A stretch of DNA of 64,000 bases, from assembly GCF_024763615.1 (NCBI RefSeq), contig NC_077223.1, positions 72,788,627 through 72,852,626 on the forward strand, given 5' to 3'. Numbering within the stretch: the first letter of the stretch is position 1; every line of letters begins with the position of its first letter. This DNA is from Phlebotomus papatasi (lineage: Eukaryota > Arthropoda > Insecta > Diptera > Psychodidae). Position numbers and translations under genes: made by a program. Below the pieces are notes generated by a model that worked only from the letters and a program-made list of their open reading frames with translations, did no database searches and had not been told where the DNA came from. This document shows positions 38,901 to 46,391 of this stretch, in pieces.

Positions 38901-41900
38901 AAAAAACCCAAATACGACTAAAGATAACTAATATTTTATTTATTTAATAAAATGAGTTCCAGTGCTCTGTTGGGTCCTAGAAAGCCAACAGGGGTTAGGT
39001 TTCTAGGTGAGCTTCGGGTTTTTTGGGTTGGGTCCCCCCGACTACCCTGGCCCGAGCTATAAGGTTCCAAAAAATCCTTAAAATGGCCATAACTACAGTT
39101 CTAAATGTCAGAATTTAAAAAGTGAGGACTTTTTGAAAAGCTCCCGTGAAATGCCACTTCCCCTTCTAACATCGCAAGTTCTAAAAACTACCGCTAGGGG
39201 CGCTATTATTAAAAAGAAGATTTTTCAATTTTCTAAGTTAAAAAACTCAAAAAATCCTTTGTGCATCGAGCTGAAGTTTTTGTATGTTGTAGCCGCAGAT
39301 TATACCTATCAAACAAAAAAAAAACTTAAGCCGCTCGATAACTCATAACCCAAGCTATAAGGGTCAAAGTTCGAAAATTGACCGGCCTCTATCTCCGGTT
39401 CTAATTAACATTTTGAGCTAAATTTTGGGTTTTTGGTTTCTTCTCGATGAGCCCTTTCAGATGAAAGTTCAAAAAGTCACCACAGGTGGCGCTGCGATAG
39501 CGTCAAAATTAAAACTCATTATTCTCAGAAACACCATTATGCAAGTTAATCAAATTTTTGGAGTGTTTTAGTCTACTCTAGAAAACATAGGAGAAATTTA
39601 GTCATTACGAAGCTTCCAATGGCATCAACCATGGGCACTTTTCCCTAATGCATTTTGGAAAATTGTCGTAACTTCGAAGACCTCCATACATTGGAAGTTA
39701 CGGCTTTATAAACGATGGAAGTTACGATAAAATCTCATTGTGTTTCATCGGACATATATCTCAATATCTCAGCTTTTTAATCATTTTATAAAGATTTTCT
39801 CGAATTAACTTACAGTTTATTAGTGCCACTTTTATTATTTTGACTCAAAAGTATTGCATTCGGGGCTCATTTTTAAGAAAAATAAATGATGAACTGAAAA
39901 TTTCGTCTCCTGAAAAATTGTCAAAAGTAAGTTACGACGAATGCTGATTTAACTGACGTCTATTGGAAGCTTCGTAATGACTAAATTTTTCTAATGTTTC
40001 TCAATAAACATGACTCTGCAATATATTTTAAAAACTGGCTACTTTCCCATAGTTTTTAAATACGGTTGCGATGAGTCACATATAGGGGAAGGTTTTGCAC
40101 CTTCGTAATTTTGCAGCTTCGTAAAAGTTGATTCATCCATTCCATGAACATATAATCTAAAAGCTAGTCCTACATCTCACATTTCCTGACAAACTTGGAA
40201 GCCTAGGCCTTTTTTCCTGGATCCAAAAGGCAAAAATAAAAAATGGGCCTAAAATCATAATTCTGATGTGTAAAATTTATGCATTTTTGCACACTGCAAG
40301 TGTCTTTTCGAAAAAGCAACTATTCCAAGTTATAGAGGGTTTAATAGGGTTAATATTTACCGTGAAAATCTTTTGTTTGAAGGGGGTCGTTTTTGTGGGT
40401 GGAGGAAAATTCATAAAAATTACCACCTTTGCAGCTCAGGAAAATTTAATTTTGCAGATTCGTAAAAACATCTGTCAAGATTACTGACCACCGAATTTGA
40501 GAATTCCTCACTGTTTTAGGTCACACTGTGCACGCCTCTCGAGATATTTGACTCATCAGAGATTCCACTGAATAAATTCACAAGAAAATTTTGGGTTATT
40601 AAACAATTTTCACTAAAATCTCGAAGGAAAACACGCATTTCTCCATCAAAATGAGACTTCATCAGATGTTTTTATTTTACTTCTGTCAAATGAAACATTA
40701 AGCCTGAATCTGTTTATGGTAGGTGTGATTCTTTCATTGCCCATGCGGTGCGTTTTGAGAATTTTTCATCCAATTTGCTTTGTTTTCAAGCGGAATTTTT
40801 CAAATTTTACTTTAAATTAATCACTGGTAATTCTAAGGATCACTGATGTTCAAAAAATGTTCTGTAAGACAGATTCGAGACGTTAGAGAAAAAACAAGAA
40901 TTACAGTAGTTGTGATTACTACTTTCTGATTTGTGCAGTGAAGAAACTATTAGACTGCTTATGGTAGATGTGATTCTTTAATTGCCACTTCGATGTATTT
41001 TGAGTATTTGTCTTTCAATTTTTCTTTTTTTAAATGGAACTTCCCACATTTCACTTTAAATTGGTGGATGGCCATTTTTGAAATCAGTTACGTCCGAAAT
41101 ATGTTCTGTAAGACCCATTGGAGGTGTTAGAGAAAATCCGAGGATTACATTAGGTGTGATTATGAGAGAATCATACCTAACCAAGCTCTTAACTGACTGT
41201 CAGAATGCAGGGAAAAATGGTTTTTCGAGTGTCAAAAAACATGTGTTAGAAAAATAGCTTAAAATTGATTTTTAATGGGTGATACCTCCTACAAATGGTG
41301 AAAACAAGTAGATGAAAGTTCCATCTAAGTAGTGATGCCCAAATTTTTGTATCCGGTGTAATGTTTTCGGGAAAAATGAGGCCTACAGAGGTGGGAAAAA
41401 GTGGTACAAAACTGAGTTAACCGAAGGCACCTTCGTAAAAAATGCCGCTACATTTTCATATTCCTGTAGAGGAAAATCCAAGGATTTCCAGGAATTTCGT
41501 GAGGCAGAATTATGAACCCAATAAGTAAGAGATTTTTTTGACATAGTGATATAATTGATTCGGTTTGTGTGGCATTCAGTAAAAAATCTTAAATCTTGAA
41601 CTCCTTTTTTAATACGAACCTTCAAAACTTTTCCCTATATTGTGAAACATAGAAAATTTAGTCATTACGAAGCTTCCAATGATATCAAGCATGGGCACTT
41701 TCCCCTATAGTTTTTGTCATCGCTGTGGAAACCCAGCTGAATACATAATGACTACATTATGACCACATTATGATCACATAATAACTACGTACCGAACACT
41801 TTATGACTAAGTTTTGTTTTCATGATTTATCAGACAAAAGTTTTGATCGAGGTATACAATTGGAATTATTCCAATGATAAAATTTAATAATTGACCGATT

Positions 41901-44900
41901 TTGAGTTTTGTGTGTGAATTTGATTTCATTGAGAGAAATCCGAAAAAGTTAAAATAACATTCTGGAAATGTTAATTTTACCCTGCAGTATTGATCCGAAA
42001 TCGGTATAAATATTACCCTTTGTAGGTGTATTAGGGGTTAAAGTTACCCTTTTTCATGTTCTTAAAAAGGTGTAAAATTAACATTAAAAAATGTTTATAT
42101 ATTTTTGCACCTAAAAAGTGTTACATTTATGAGGAAAAAAGTTAATCGCATCCTAGTTTTTTCTCAGTGTCAGAAATATTTGGAATTTATGGCTTTTGGA
42201 GAGGATTTTAGATTAATTAAAAATAAAAAAAACTTACTGCAACAATTTAAATACGCCTCCTTCCTTTTGGCCGTGAACTCAGCTGCCCTGTAGTAATAAA
42301 TTCCCGGGTGCTGAGTCTGAAGAGCTGGCAAGCCCCCTTTTATGGCGTCGCAGAACAAGTCCCCGAAGGAGCTGTACCTGAAAAATGAAAAAAAAAAGGA
42401 AGTGGATGAAGATTTGTGGAATGGGAAGAATCTGGCAAACTTACTGGACACAGAGCCATCCGTAGTGTTCAAAAAGTAACTCTCGACTTCCCGTCTTGCC
42501 CTTGTACAGCTCAATGTGGGAATTGAACTGCGTGATTGCGTCTCTGGGAACGTTCATCTTGAACATCAATCGACTCCTTTTGTAATTCAGGAAGCCAGCG
42601 ACTGTTTTGATCTCCGTGCAATTTGTGTCTACAACTCTAATGTCCTCCAGCGTCACGTAGGCCTGAGTGTAGTACTTGAGGGCTGTGGTGAAGTCATGGA
42701 GCATCTCAGACATGAATCCCAGCTTGAACTGATGCCGAATCTTGAGAACCTGATGCGTAGCCGAAAGCTGATCTCGGTGCATCTTGATCTGCTTGATGAT
42801 TTGCGTGTAGTAGGATTGGGCTACGTCTAGAAAGGCAGACTCTAGCCGCAGGATGTGTCCCATTAAATGGTCTGAGTGATTGAGGACAAAGATCATCTTG
42901 GGACTGACATCACATGCTGCTGCCAGATTGCTGATTCTCTCACTGGACACAAGTTCATCTCCAGCAGCCCTACTGCCAGATCCAGTTTGGATCAGAACAA
43001 TGGCCAGCCGCGTGAGACGACCCTAAAAAAAGGCAGTTTTTTTGACAAAAATCTTCGAAAGAATCCGCCGGCCCGTATCCTCCACTTTGTGAGAGAAGAT
43101 TTTACGCGAGTTTCTCTCCGTGACATTTTCTCCTATTTTTCCCACCTGCCCGCTCTCCCGTATCCACGAATATCGGAGGAAATCATGTGAGATTTTCGTG
43201 TGGAACTTTTTGTGGAAATCGTTTTTTGACATTCCGCGGGCTGTTTTTGGTCGCAAAAAAAAACTGAATACGGAAGTAATTATAAATTCAATGAATGAAT
43301 AAACAATTAAATAACATTATTACAAGCTTTTATTTATTCATCGCGACTCCTCTTAATACTTAAATGACTGCAACGGCATTTCATGCCAAATTTCTCTTTT
43401 TTATATTTTACTACAGTAAAAAACATTAAAGAACGGCCCTTTTCATTTGCACTAATTCAATTATAAATACGTATTTATGCGTATAAAGATTTTCTCATTT
43501 TCTTGTGGTTTTGTACAAATTTTCTGAAAATTGTCAAATAATGTTAAAGTAAATTTTCAGATATTTTTGTAAATACGAAATTCGACTTCATGAAATTTTC
43601 TTGATCTAAAAGGTGTGCCCGAGCCATTAGTCGCTAATTTGGTATTGTTTTCGGATTTGACGAGTATTTTTGTAACATTTTTGCAATACTTGAGAACCTC
43701 ATCAAATATGCATGATATTTTCGCAATGTTTGATAAACAATTCACTCACACTTCCGCTATTTTAATGGCAGTTTTAGAATTTTTCGATTATTAGACAATT
43801 TAGATATAGAACTTTATTCCCTTTCATAATCCGGTTTTATCTCTACAAGAACACATACACGAACTATAGTCAATTTAAGAAAAATACAAAGATCATTGAA
43901 AATTTTGAATTTAGTAGATACTTATATAAGGGAAGAGCACCCTGGATCGGAATGTTAAGAGACATGTTCCATAATTACTTGAAAATATAAACCCCAAAAT
44001 ACTATTTGGTACTTTTGTTTATGCTAAATGGTCTATTAGTTATCCATTTAAATATATCTGTGCATTTGAATTTTTATTTTTACAATAAATTAATAAAAAA
44101 TAGGTGTAATTCCAACCTTCCACTCTGTACTTCGGATCGTCACGAATTTAATCAAATGTGTTACGGAAAATTGGTTTTATAAATTAAACCAGAGCTAATG
44201 TAGTGCATTTTTGTGAGAGTTAAATGGTAAAAAATAGATAATAATTTTTTAAAAATAATTTTATTTGGAGCAACAATACGGTATTAATCTGACGATCCGA
44301 GGAACACTGCCGATCGCTGGTACTCTTCCCTTACATACAATCACTCAAGAGTAAAATTTAAAATTGATATGTTTTTCGCGGAAAATTCTAGACATTATCC
44401 GTTTTCTGTTCTATTTTATGATGGAGTATTTGAAGGAATTTTCTCAAATAAAGACTATAACCTAAAGAAAAGCGTTTCAAGAATTGTAAATTGTTTTTCA
44501 AAAGAGAAGTTACAATTTTTCTTAGATTGTATGTCGAATAAAATAGGAGAATATAGATGCGAATATCAAGAATCTCACTCAATAATTTTTTTCTAATTTA
44601 AGGAAGAACACGTAACTATACGATTTTTAAATATTTGTTTAATTATTATCCATTTATTAATTGTATAATAAATGGTATTATTTCACTGCTTCAAATATTT
44701 ATTTTGTTGGTTCTTGAGATCTAACAATTTCAACTTACTAAAAAAAGAACCTTTTCCCGATAAACTCGCTGCCTATAAATTATGCGATCTTTTTTCTCAG
44801 GTTTTAGTTAAAACAAAAATTAAGAGTTTTAAAGAGTTCACGGCCAAGTAAACTGCTAAAAATCTGTTCAATTTCATATTTATTTAGAATATAAATTAGG

Positions 44901-45834
44901 TTAATCAAAGATCTAATCATTAAATGGCCACAACCGTTTTCTTATTTACGAGAGCTGAAACAAAATAGTATTAAAATAATAAACAATTTGGAAAATCATT
45001 GGTATCAAACTCAAAAAATTAGAAAAATAATAAGAGATTATTAGAAAAATGTTCGAAATTCCTGCACACTGCACTGAAACTGAAATTTATTATAAATATA
45101 CGGAAATTGTATTTATTAAGTGTTAATTAAATTAATTAAAACCTTTAAAACTTTAAATAACGCGATATTTTAATTTATTTGTTTATTTTCTATGCAAATT
45201 AATCAAACTCTCACCGGGAATACCGCACTCGAGAATTCTCTCCGATTTTTGATGAGAAAAATTCCAATCGAAAATTTCGTGAATACCAAATAGGCGAGTT
45301 CCACACGGAGAGTTGGCTTTTCCCACAAAATCAAACTCTCACATCTGAAGAATACGGCCCCTCTGAGCCAAAATTTACTTGGAGTGAATTCCTCAGACTC
45401 TGAATAGCCGAAGTGCATTGAAGCTGTTTCTCTGACCACCCAGGATCACTTAGTTCAATACTGTGGAATGTCACCACAACAGCCGGAAGGATATGAAGGT
45501 GTTTCAGGATCCAATTCCTCTTGAGAATCCCTTTTGGGTGATACCATTCGTACGATTGACGCTTTGGCTTCGAAACAGGAAAGTCATAGTTGGCCGGGAT
45601 GAGCTTAAACTGCAGCTGGAGTCTTTAGGCACGGGTTAGGCATGATATTCAGCGATTTCAGCATTCCTGGCCAGAAGAATCTCAATAAATCTCTTACCTG
45701 TCATTCTTTCTGTTGCTATTGAAGGCATCCCAAATTGATTTGTGCACGGTGTTTTTAGCTGTATCGAGGCCATAAATACCCACGAGGGGCTGTGGTGTAG
45801 CTGTAAGTTCTGGAGGAAGAACACTGCAATCCAT
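14929..45834 (-). CDS. TRAPPC11: TRAPP complex subunit 11 (gryzun / foie gras), complete multi-exon gene
   Basis: TRAPPC11 belongs to the TRAPP tethering complex acting in ER-to-Golgi and Golgi traffic. Coding exons, 5' to 3' on the minus strand: 45834-45698, 45622-45379, 43022-42445, 42377-42238, 36993-36708, 36638-35859, 33461-33310, 33235-32742, 28374-28211, 28038-27797, 15547-15381, 15206-15009 and 14937-14929. All junctions are GT-AG and every phase agrees, giving about 1,196 residues (human protein about 1,130). Recognisable blocks are the N-terminal GLDTAKNTVHKSIWDAF, KPKRQSYEWYHPKGIL, the foie gras region (FVLNHSDHLMGHILRLESAF onward, about residues 170-480), the beta-rich gryzun region, and DSFMFSGHRQ near the C-terminus. 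The start is the first ATG before that N-terminal block. Introns of 67-75 bp alternate with introns of 2.4-12.2 kb full of transposon relics. The last junction is uncertain: reading through it gives a stop at 14925 and about 1,221 residues. Homology is from recalled family sequence, not a search. Confidence 0.93.
15009..15206 (-). CDS. TRAPPC11: TRAPPC11 exon 12 (C-terminal beta-domain)
   Basis: Acceptor TTTTTGCAG|CTCAATG. The exon encodes LNVSIFSYATHDLIFILYPL and SELNLYVQRWMPKRVFVH, aligning with the family end (FIPTSIFVKPQ in human). The chosen donor is GTACAT|GTGAGTATT. If it is not used the frame stays open to a stop at 14925, adding an F/L-rich tail read from a pyrimidine tract. Confidence 0.85.
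15381..15547 (-). CDS. TRAPPC11: TRAPPC11 exon 11
   Basis: Acceptor TTTCATTGCAG|AAGTC, donor CGTCAG|GTGAGTGTC, phase 0. The exon encodes YVRVPFELRIQLKNPGSKIL and DNNDSFMFSGHRQ, a conserved C-terminal beta-domain motif. It lies 12.2 kb from exon 10. Confidence 0.92.
15863..16293. mobile_element. AGGGTAAGTGTGCCAAA element, copy 1
   Basis: Ends AGGGTAAGTGTGTCAAA...TTTGGCACACTTACCCT, about 430 bp, opposite in orientation to the copy at 47447. It lies in TRAPPC11 intron 10. Open frames across it show no known motif. Confidence 0.75.
16338..16810. mobile_element. GGGGAGACTGGGGCAAA element, copy 2
   Basis: Ends AGGGAGACTGGGGCAAAA...TTTTTATCCCCGTCTCCCC. It shares the internal AAATATTTCAAAAATAGGGC block with the copy at 3661. 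It lies in TRAPPC11 intron 10. Confidence 0.75.
17492..17620. mobile_element. hAT-like MITE, copy 1
   Basis: A 129 bp element with TIRs CAGAGGTGTGCAAR...CACACCTCTG and a near-palindromic body (GTTGAAACCGAA at both ends). The flanking 8 bp are GAATAAGG and GAGTAAGG, an 8 bp target duplication with one change, as expected for hAT transposons. It lies in TRAPPC11 intron 10. Confidence 0.85.
18268..18396. mobile_element. hAT-like MITE, copy 2
   Basis: Same 129 bp family, flanked by the perfect 8 bp duplication CTATAATA on both sides (18260-18267 and 18397-18404). Confidence 0.88.
18557..18896. mobile_element. CAGTAGAGTTCCTC element, copy 1
   Basis: A 340 bp element, ends CAGTAGAGTTCCTCAAATTT...AAATTTGAGAAACTCGACTG, flanked by TA and TA. 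It is the reverse complement of the copy at 59405. Confidence 0.8.
20626..20875. mobile_element. CACTGAG MITE, copy 2
   Basis: Same family and orientation as the copy at 5628. The flanks are TT and TT, so the target duplication of this family remains unclear. Confidence 0.8.
21201..21419. mobile_element. GGGG..GTGGGGCTAC MITE, short copy
   Basis: A 219 bp element, ends GAGGGTGGTGGGACAACTTT...AAGTAGCCCCACCTCCCCC with TA flanks. It is homologous to the outer layer at 37240. Confidence 0.78.
21615..21853. mobile_element. CACTGAG MITE, copy 3
   Basis: Same family, with a small internal deletion after AACATTCCGGA. The flanks are TT and TT. It lies 740 bp from copy 2. Confidence 0.8.
21993..22122. 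mobile_element. hAT-like MITE, copy 3
   Basis: Same family, flanked by the perfect 8 bp duplication TTTTAGGT (21985-21992 and 22123-22130). Confidence 0.9.
22450..23317. mobile_element. hAT-like MITE, copy 4, split by a later insertion
   Basis: The left half (22450-22507) and right half (23245-23317) of the same family are separated by a 737 bp element. The outer flanks ACCTAGAA and ACCTAGAC form the 8 bp duplication. The left end is mutated to CATGAGTGTGTAAG. Confidence 0.85.
22508..23244. mobile_element. TA-TSD element with CCCGTCAAAT ends, nested in hAT MITE copy 4
   Basis: TIRs CCCGTCAAAT...ATTTGACGGG are flanked by TA on each side. The body has short direct repeats around ATTCTGCCGAAAATCTACA (about 23061-23160) and many TCTGCAGAAAA-like steps. 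No transposase frame is visible, so it is non-autonomous. Removing it restores hAT MITE copy 4. Confidence 0.85.
23326..24707. other. TRAPPC11 intron 10, no element recognised
   Basis: AT-rich to 23730, then a less AT-rich block (23730-24540) with several overlapping short frames on both strands and no known motif. Possibly conserved intronic sequence. Confidence 0.35.
24708..24865. repeat. Minisatellite with TTTTTCGCGGATTTTCGCA units
   Basis: About five degenerate units of roughly 30 bp (AATTTTTCGCGGATTTTCGC, AGACCGCGGAATTTTTCAC) with unusually high CG for this intron. Confidence 0.65.
24959..25108. mobile_element. pogo/Tigger-like MITE (CAGTAGACTCTC), copy 1
   Basis: A 150 bp palindromic element, ends CAGCAGACTCTC...GAGACTCTACTG, flanked by TA and TA. 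TIRs beginning CAGT with a TA duplication fit pogo/Tigger elements. Confidence 0.75.
25618..25746. mobile_element. hAT-like MITE, copy 5
   Basis: Same 129 bp family with the perfect 8 bp duplication ACTTAAAT (25610-25617 and 25747-25754). Confidence 0.9.
26440..26662 (+). mobile_element. Probable 3' tail of a non-LTR element ending in (TTGAA)n
   Basis: A GC-richer stretch ending GGACAGTTTGTCCTAATTG, then TTTTTAAATAAATTGAATTG and a short TTGAA/ATTGA repeat. This layout is common at LINE or SINE 3' ends. No reverse transcriptase is present. Confidence 0.4.
27797..28038 (-). CDS. TRAPPC11: TRAPPC11 exon 10
   Basis: Acceptor TTGCTCGCAG|GACG, donor GGATTGG|GTAATTATT. The exon encodes EVLGVYVVRWRRTNSTMVN, the counterpart of the family GHYIISWKRT segment. 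The phase joins TTGG+AA (Leu-Glu). Confidence 0.9.
28211..28374 (-). CDS. TRAPPC11: TRAPPC11 exon 9
   Basis: Acceptor TTTTCCCAG|GCGG, donor CACAGT|GTAAGTTGG. The exon encodes ADNIKIRDSVKYPKISGK and KRDDLAILMRYMNINQPT. It is weakly conserved, but both phases match its neighbours (phase 0 in; GT+G gives Val out). Confidence 0.85.
28548..28575. repeat. 28 bp hairpin, copy 2
   Basis: TAGGTGAGATTC followed by TTAAGAATCTCACTTA, one mismatch from a perfect palindrome. It lies 170 bp upstream (plus strand) of a pogo-like MITE, in TRAPPC11 intron 8. Confidence 0.65.
28746..28979. mobile_element. pogo/Tigger-like MITE (CAGTAGACTCTC), copy 2
   Basis: Ends CAGTAGACTCTCTC...GAGGGTCTACTG. The right flank is TA and the left flank is now TT. 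The body includes AAAAGCGCTCAA, shared with the copy at 47311. Confidence 0.75.
29275..30180. repeat. Unclassified interspersed repeat, two direct units
   Basis: Unit 1 (29275-29560) and unit 2 (29735-30180) share GTCTAAGRACGAAATGTTCA, CGTCAGGGCCAATTTTTTGC and TATCTCTTACCGTTT. Unit 2 is split by the MITE at 29874. A reversed relative is at 34200-34500 and a fragment at 14757-14797. Confidence 0.65.
29874..30019. mobile_element. PIF/Harbinger-like palindromic MITE, copy B
   Basis: Same family, ends TGCCCAACGCACAAT...GCGTTGGGCA, flanked by TAA on both sides. It has landed inside an older interspersed repeat (29735-30180) that continues on either side. Confidence 0.85.
30235..30439. mobile_element. 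GGGTGGA palindromic MITE, copy 2
   Basis: Same family as the copy at 5933 (ends GGATGGAGTC...GACTCCACCC, TA flanks), more diverged. It lies in TRAPPC11 intron 8. Confidence 0.72.
30564..32182. mobile_element. Larger element with GGTCAATTCAGAGATTCAGC ends, host of the 448 bp palindrome
   Basis: The left end at 30564 and the right end at 32182 share GGTCAATTCAGAGATTCAGC in inverted orientation. AATCAGTAATCAGCTG occurs near 31640 and again at 32150. I could not fix the target duplication. A 128-codon open frame inside (30973-31359) has no recognisable features. Confidence 0.6.
31691..32138. mobile_element. 448 bp palindromic element with TAA duplications
   Basis: TIRs begin GGGCAGAATCACATTGACAG and continue inward as two long arms (CTCACCGTCACCGTC, ATTTCGTTGATTTACGCATT, GAGTATGAGA-type blocks) that pair to within about 25 bases of the centre. 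The flanks are TAA and TAA, so PIF/Harbinger-like. It lies in TRAPPC11 intron 8, inside a larger TIR-bounded element. Confidence 0.85.
32209..32521. mobile_element. CGTCAGTTAAATCAGCATT repeat, copy 1
   Basis: 313 bp, from CGTCAGTTAAATCAGCATTT to AAACGCATTA, with GTCGTAACTTCC near both ends in inverted orientation. Copies are at 39648 (reverse) and 53804, plus a 32 bp end fragment at 56082-56113. Confidence 0.72.
32742..33235 (-). CDS. TRAPPC11: TRAPPC11 exon 8 (gryzun region)
   Basis: Acceptor CACTACAG|ACATT, donor CTTCTCACG|GTGAGTTC, phase 0. The exon encodes IQEPRKTLYSTIQIDVGAKA and DEIHLTATFYTLNRKVLFKA. It follows a 74 bp intron. Confidence 0.9.
33310..33461 (-). CDS. TRAPPC11: TRAPPC11 exon 7
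   Basis: Acceptor AATTTGCAG|ATATC, donor AATAAAG|GTACTTTTG. The exon encodes NLSNEPMLMNEFYRVVINL, matching the family segment on ligand-free beta-sandwich domains. The phases join CCAAC+A (Pro-Thr) upstream and G+AC (Asp) downstream. Confidence 0.9.
33462..35858. other. TRAPPC11 intron 6
   Basis: Contains the GC-richer repeat at 34190, a short-element relic near 34730-34862, two GAGGTTA-type hairpins (35013, 35538) and an AGAGAGACATTTTGG/GACTTTCTCTCT hairpin near 35346-35378. Otherwise nothing recognised. Confidence 0.4.
34190..34500. repeat. GC-richer repeat with GTCCGTCTGTCCGTCC core
   Basis: In TRAPPC11 intron 6. On the minus strand it reads CTAAGGACGAAATGTCCGCC and TATCTCTTACCGTTTGGCCT, the same words as 29275-30180, and adds CCGGACGGACAGACGGAC. 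Clearly less AT-rich than its surroundings. Confidence 0.62.
35859..36638 (-). CDS. TRAPPC11: TRAPPC11 exon 6 (largest)
   Basis: Acceptor GAATTTAG|GTTG, donor TTCCAAC|GTGAGTAAA; 780 bp. The exon encodes FSLMLSDYRTDKWYKIFTEV, then the beta-rich start of the gryzun region (DVSFTENQAVFDEEITIELK). It follows a 69 bp intron. Confidence 0.93.
36708..36993 (-). CDS. TRAPPC11: TRAPPC11 exon 5
   Basis: Acceptor TTCCTGCAG|AGTGG, donor GCTCTAAC|GTAAGTTAA. The exon encodes NHSGAIISYLGQAMAQYKVY and AVNMAEEYLKSGDHAKAL, TPR-like helices at the end of the foie gras domain. A 5.2 kb intron separates it from exon 4. Confidence 0.92.
37018..37237. repeat. ATAATGACNACAT short tandem array
   Basis: About 11-12 bp units (TATGACTACAT, ATAATGACCACA). 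It continues for a few units after the nested elements (38822-38846) and again at 41743-41805, so it was one array later split. Confidence 0.75.
37311..38691. mobile_element. piggyBac-like element, middle layer of the nest
   Basis: Ends CCCTTTAACGACGA and CGTCCTTAAAGGG, flanked by TTAA on both sides, as expected for piggyBac. It contains the inner element at 37674. No transposase frame is visible. Confidence 0.8.
37674..38540. mobile_element. GGGTGGATTAAG element, inner layer of the nest
   Basis: Ends GGGTGGATTAAGTACTTTTG and (inverted) GGGTACAGTCAGCCCTTTTG, flanked by TA and TA, 867 bp. TGGCCAAAAG-type blocks recur near both ends. No coding frame is recognised. Confidence 0.7.
39648..39958. 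mobile_element. CGTCAGTTAAATCAGCATT repeat, copy 2 (reverse)
   Basis: Reverse complement of the copy at 32209. It appears inserted between two inverted pieces carrying AAGCTTCGTAATGACTAAAT (39601 side and 39967 side). Confidence 0.7.
40683..41165. repeat. Diverged tandem duplication, unit about 240 bp
   Basis: The first unit (about 40683-40922) and second unit (about 40930-41165) share TATGGTAGRTGTGATTCTTT, TTTTGAG.ATTT, ACTTTAAATT, ATGTTCTGTAAGAC and GTTAGAGAAAA in order. It lies within intron 4 debris. Confidence 0.6.
41743..41805. repeat. Distal part of the ATAATGACNACAT array
   Basis: Five or six units like those at 37018, now 4.5 kb away, between repeat debris and the CACTGAG MITE copy 4. 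Confidence 0.6.
41927..42169. mobile_element. CACTGAG MITE, copy 4
   Basis: Same family; the left end is mutated to CATTGAG and part of the centre is deleted. It ends 68 bp from the donor of TRAPPC11 exon 4. Confidence 0.78.
42238..42377 (-). CDS. TRAPPC11: TRAPPC11 exon 4 (foie gras domain)
   Basis: Acceptor TTTTTCAG|GTACAG, donor TTGCA|GTAAGTTTT. The exon encodes SFGDLFCDAIKGGLPALQTQ and HPGIYYYRAAEFTAKRK, strongly conserved in the family. It follows a 67 bp intron. A CACTGAG-type MITE ends 68 bp downstream of its donor. Confidence 0.92.
42445..43022 (-). CDS. TRAPPC11: TRAPPC11 exon 3 (start of foie gras domain)
   Basis: Acceptor TTTTTTTAG|GG, donor GTCCA|GTAAGTTTG. The exon encodes GRLTRLAIVLIQ, then SPKMIFVLNHSDHLMGHILR and ALKYYTQAYVTL, the start of the helical foie gras domain. 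Long open frames on the opposite strand here are antisense shadows. Confidence 0.93.
43929..44331. mobile_element. AGGGAAGAGCACC MITE
   Basis: Ends AGGGAAGAGCACCCTGGATC and (inverted) AGGGAAGAGTACCAGCGATC, flanked by TA and TA, 403 bp. It lies in TRAPPC11 intron 2. No other copy seen here. Confidence 0.7.
44332..45378. other. TRAPPC11 intron 2, 5' part
   Basis: AT-rich sequence with no element I can name. A 75-codon open frame at 44369-44596 lies here without known motifs. Confidence 0.35.
45379..45622 (-). CDS. TRAPPC11: TRAPPC11 exon 2
   Basis: Acceptor CCTAAAG|A completes the split Arg codon and aligns residue for residue with the family. The exon encodes SKPKRQSYEWYHPKGILKR and the ILPAVVVTFHSIE strand. 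The donor is CTCCAA|GTAAATTTT, phase 0. A second AG (GCTGCAG) 16 bases inside would break the frame. Confidence 0.9.
45698..45834 (-). CDS. TRAPPC11: TRAPPC11 exon 1 (start codon)
   Basis: ATG at 45834-45832 opens MDCSVLPPEL, followed by GLDTAKNTVHKSIWDAF, which matches the conserved TRAPPC11 N-terminus. The exon ends GACAG|GTAAGAG, leaving two bases of an Arg codon. The next intron is only 75 bp. Confidence 0.9.
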
Positions 45835-46367
45835 TTCTTAGAAAACAGGATAATATTCCTTAAAATTGTGAGGAATGAGAATTTTGCACCTCCACACTGC
45901 ACTTGTCACTACCCACTACTAGAGGCGCTGTCATAGAGCTCTGCGTTTAAAATTTCCGGCGGCTCAATTTGCCGGGAGGGTTTTTCTCAAACAAAAACTA
46001 TTGGAAATCTAGTAATGTGACTTCAATTCAATTAAATAAAAGTATTTGTTTTATTCAGAACACCGAAAAAAATCTCTTTCAAATAATAAATAGAATTCTA
46101 AACATTTATCCGTTGGCGCCAGTTTTGAAATCCGAAAATTTCGGAAAATGCCGCGTTCTGCCACTGACAGTGTGACATTTGGAGCAGCACTGTCGCGCAA
46201 TTAGCTGTTTTGTCTCTCCAGATTCAATTGGTTTTTCTCTGTGGCTTTTCACCTGGAAAACTCATTGGGATTACTGTGAATTTGTGTTGTGCTGAAGCAT
46301 GGACAAATGGTGAATATTTTGCTGTACCCCTGAATTGTTCAGAACACACAAGAGACCCGGAAAAACG
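45835..46367. promoter_or_regulatory. Divergent TRAPPC11 / Cdc27 promoter and 5' UTRs
   Basis: These 533 bp separate two start codons pointing away from each other, so both core promoters and 5' leaders must lie here. Visible items are TTGGCGCC at 46113-46120 (E2F-like core), CAGTGTGACAT near 46168 (one mismatch from the insect Motif 1 core), a CG-containing patch near 45955-45980, and a four-codon upstream ORF (ATG at 46299) probably in the Cdc27 leader. I see no convincing TATA box. Transcription start sites cannot be placed from sequence alone. Confidence 0.7.
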
Positions 46368-46391
46368 ATGATTATTCAGGAGCCTATTCAG
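46368..46391 (+). CDS. Cdc27: Cdc27 exon 1 (start codon)
   Basis: The 24 bp encode MIIQEPIQ, matching the conserved VLQEPVQ start of the family. Donor CAG|GTTAGTTGG, phase 0. The short first exon is supported by the perfect join to AAIW in exon 2. Confidence 0.88.

Noticed and set aside
42516..42830. Open frame of 104 codons opposite TRAPPC11 exon 3
   Set aside because: Antisense shadow of a well-conserved exon.
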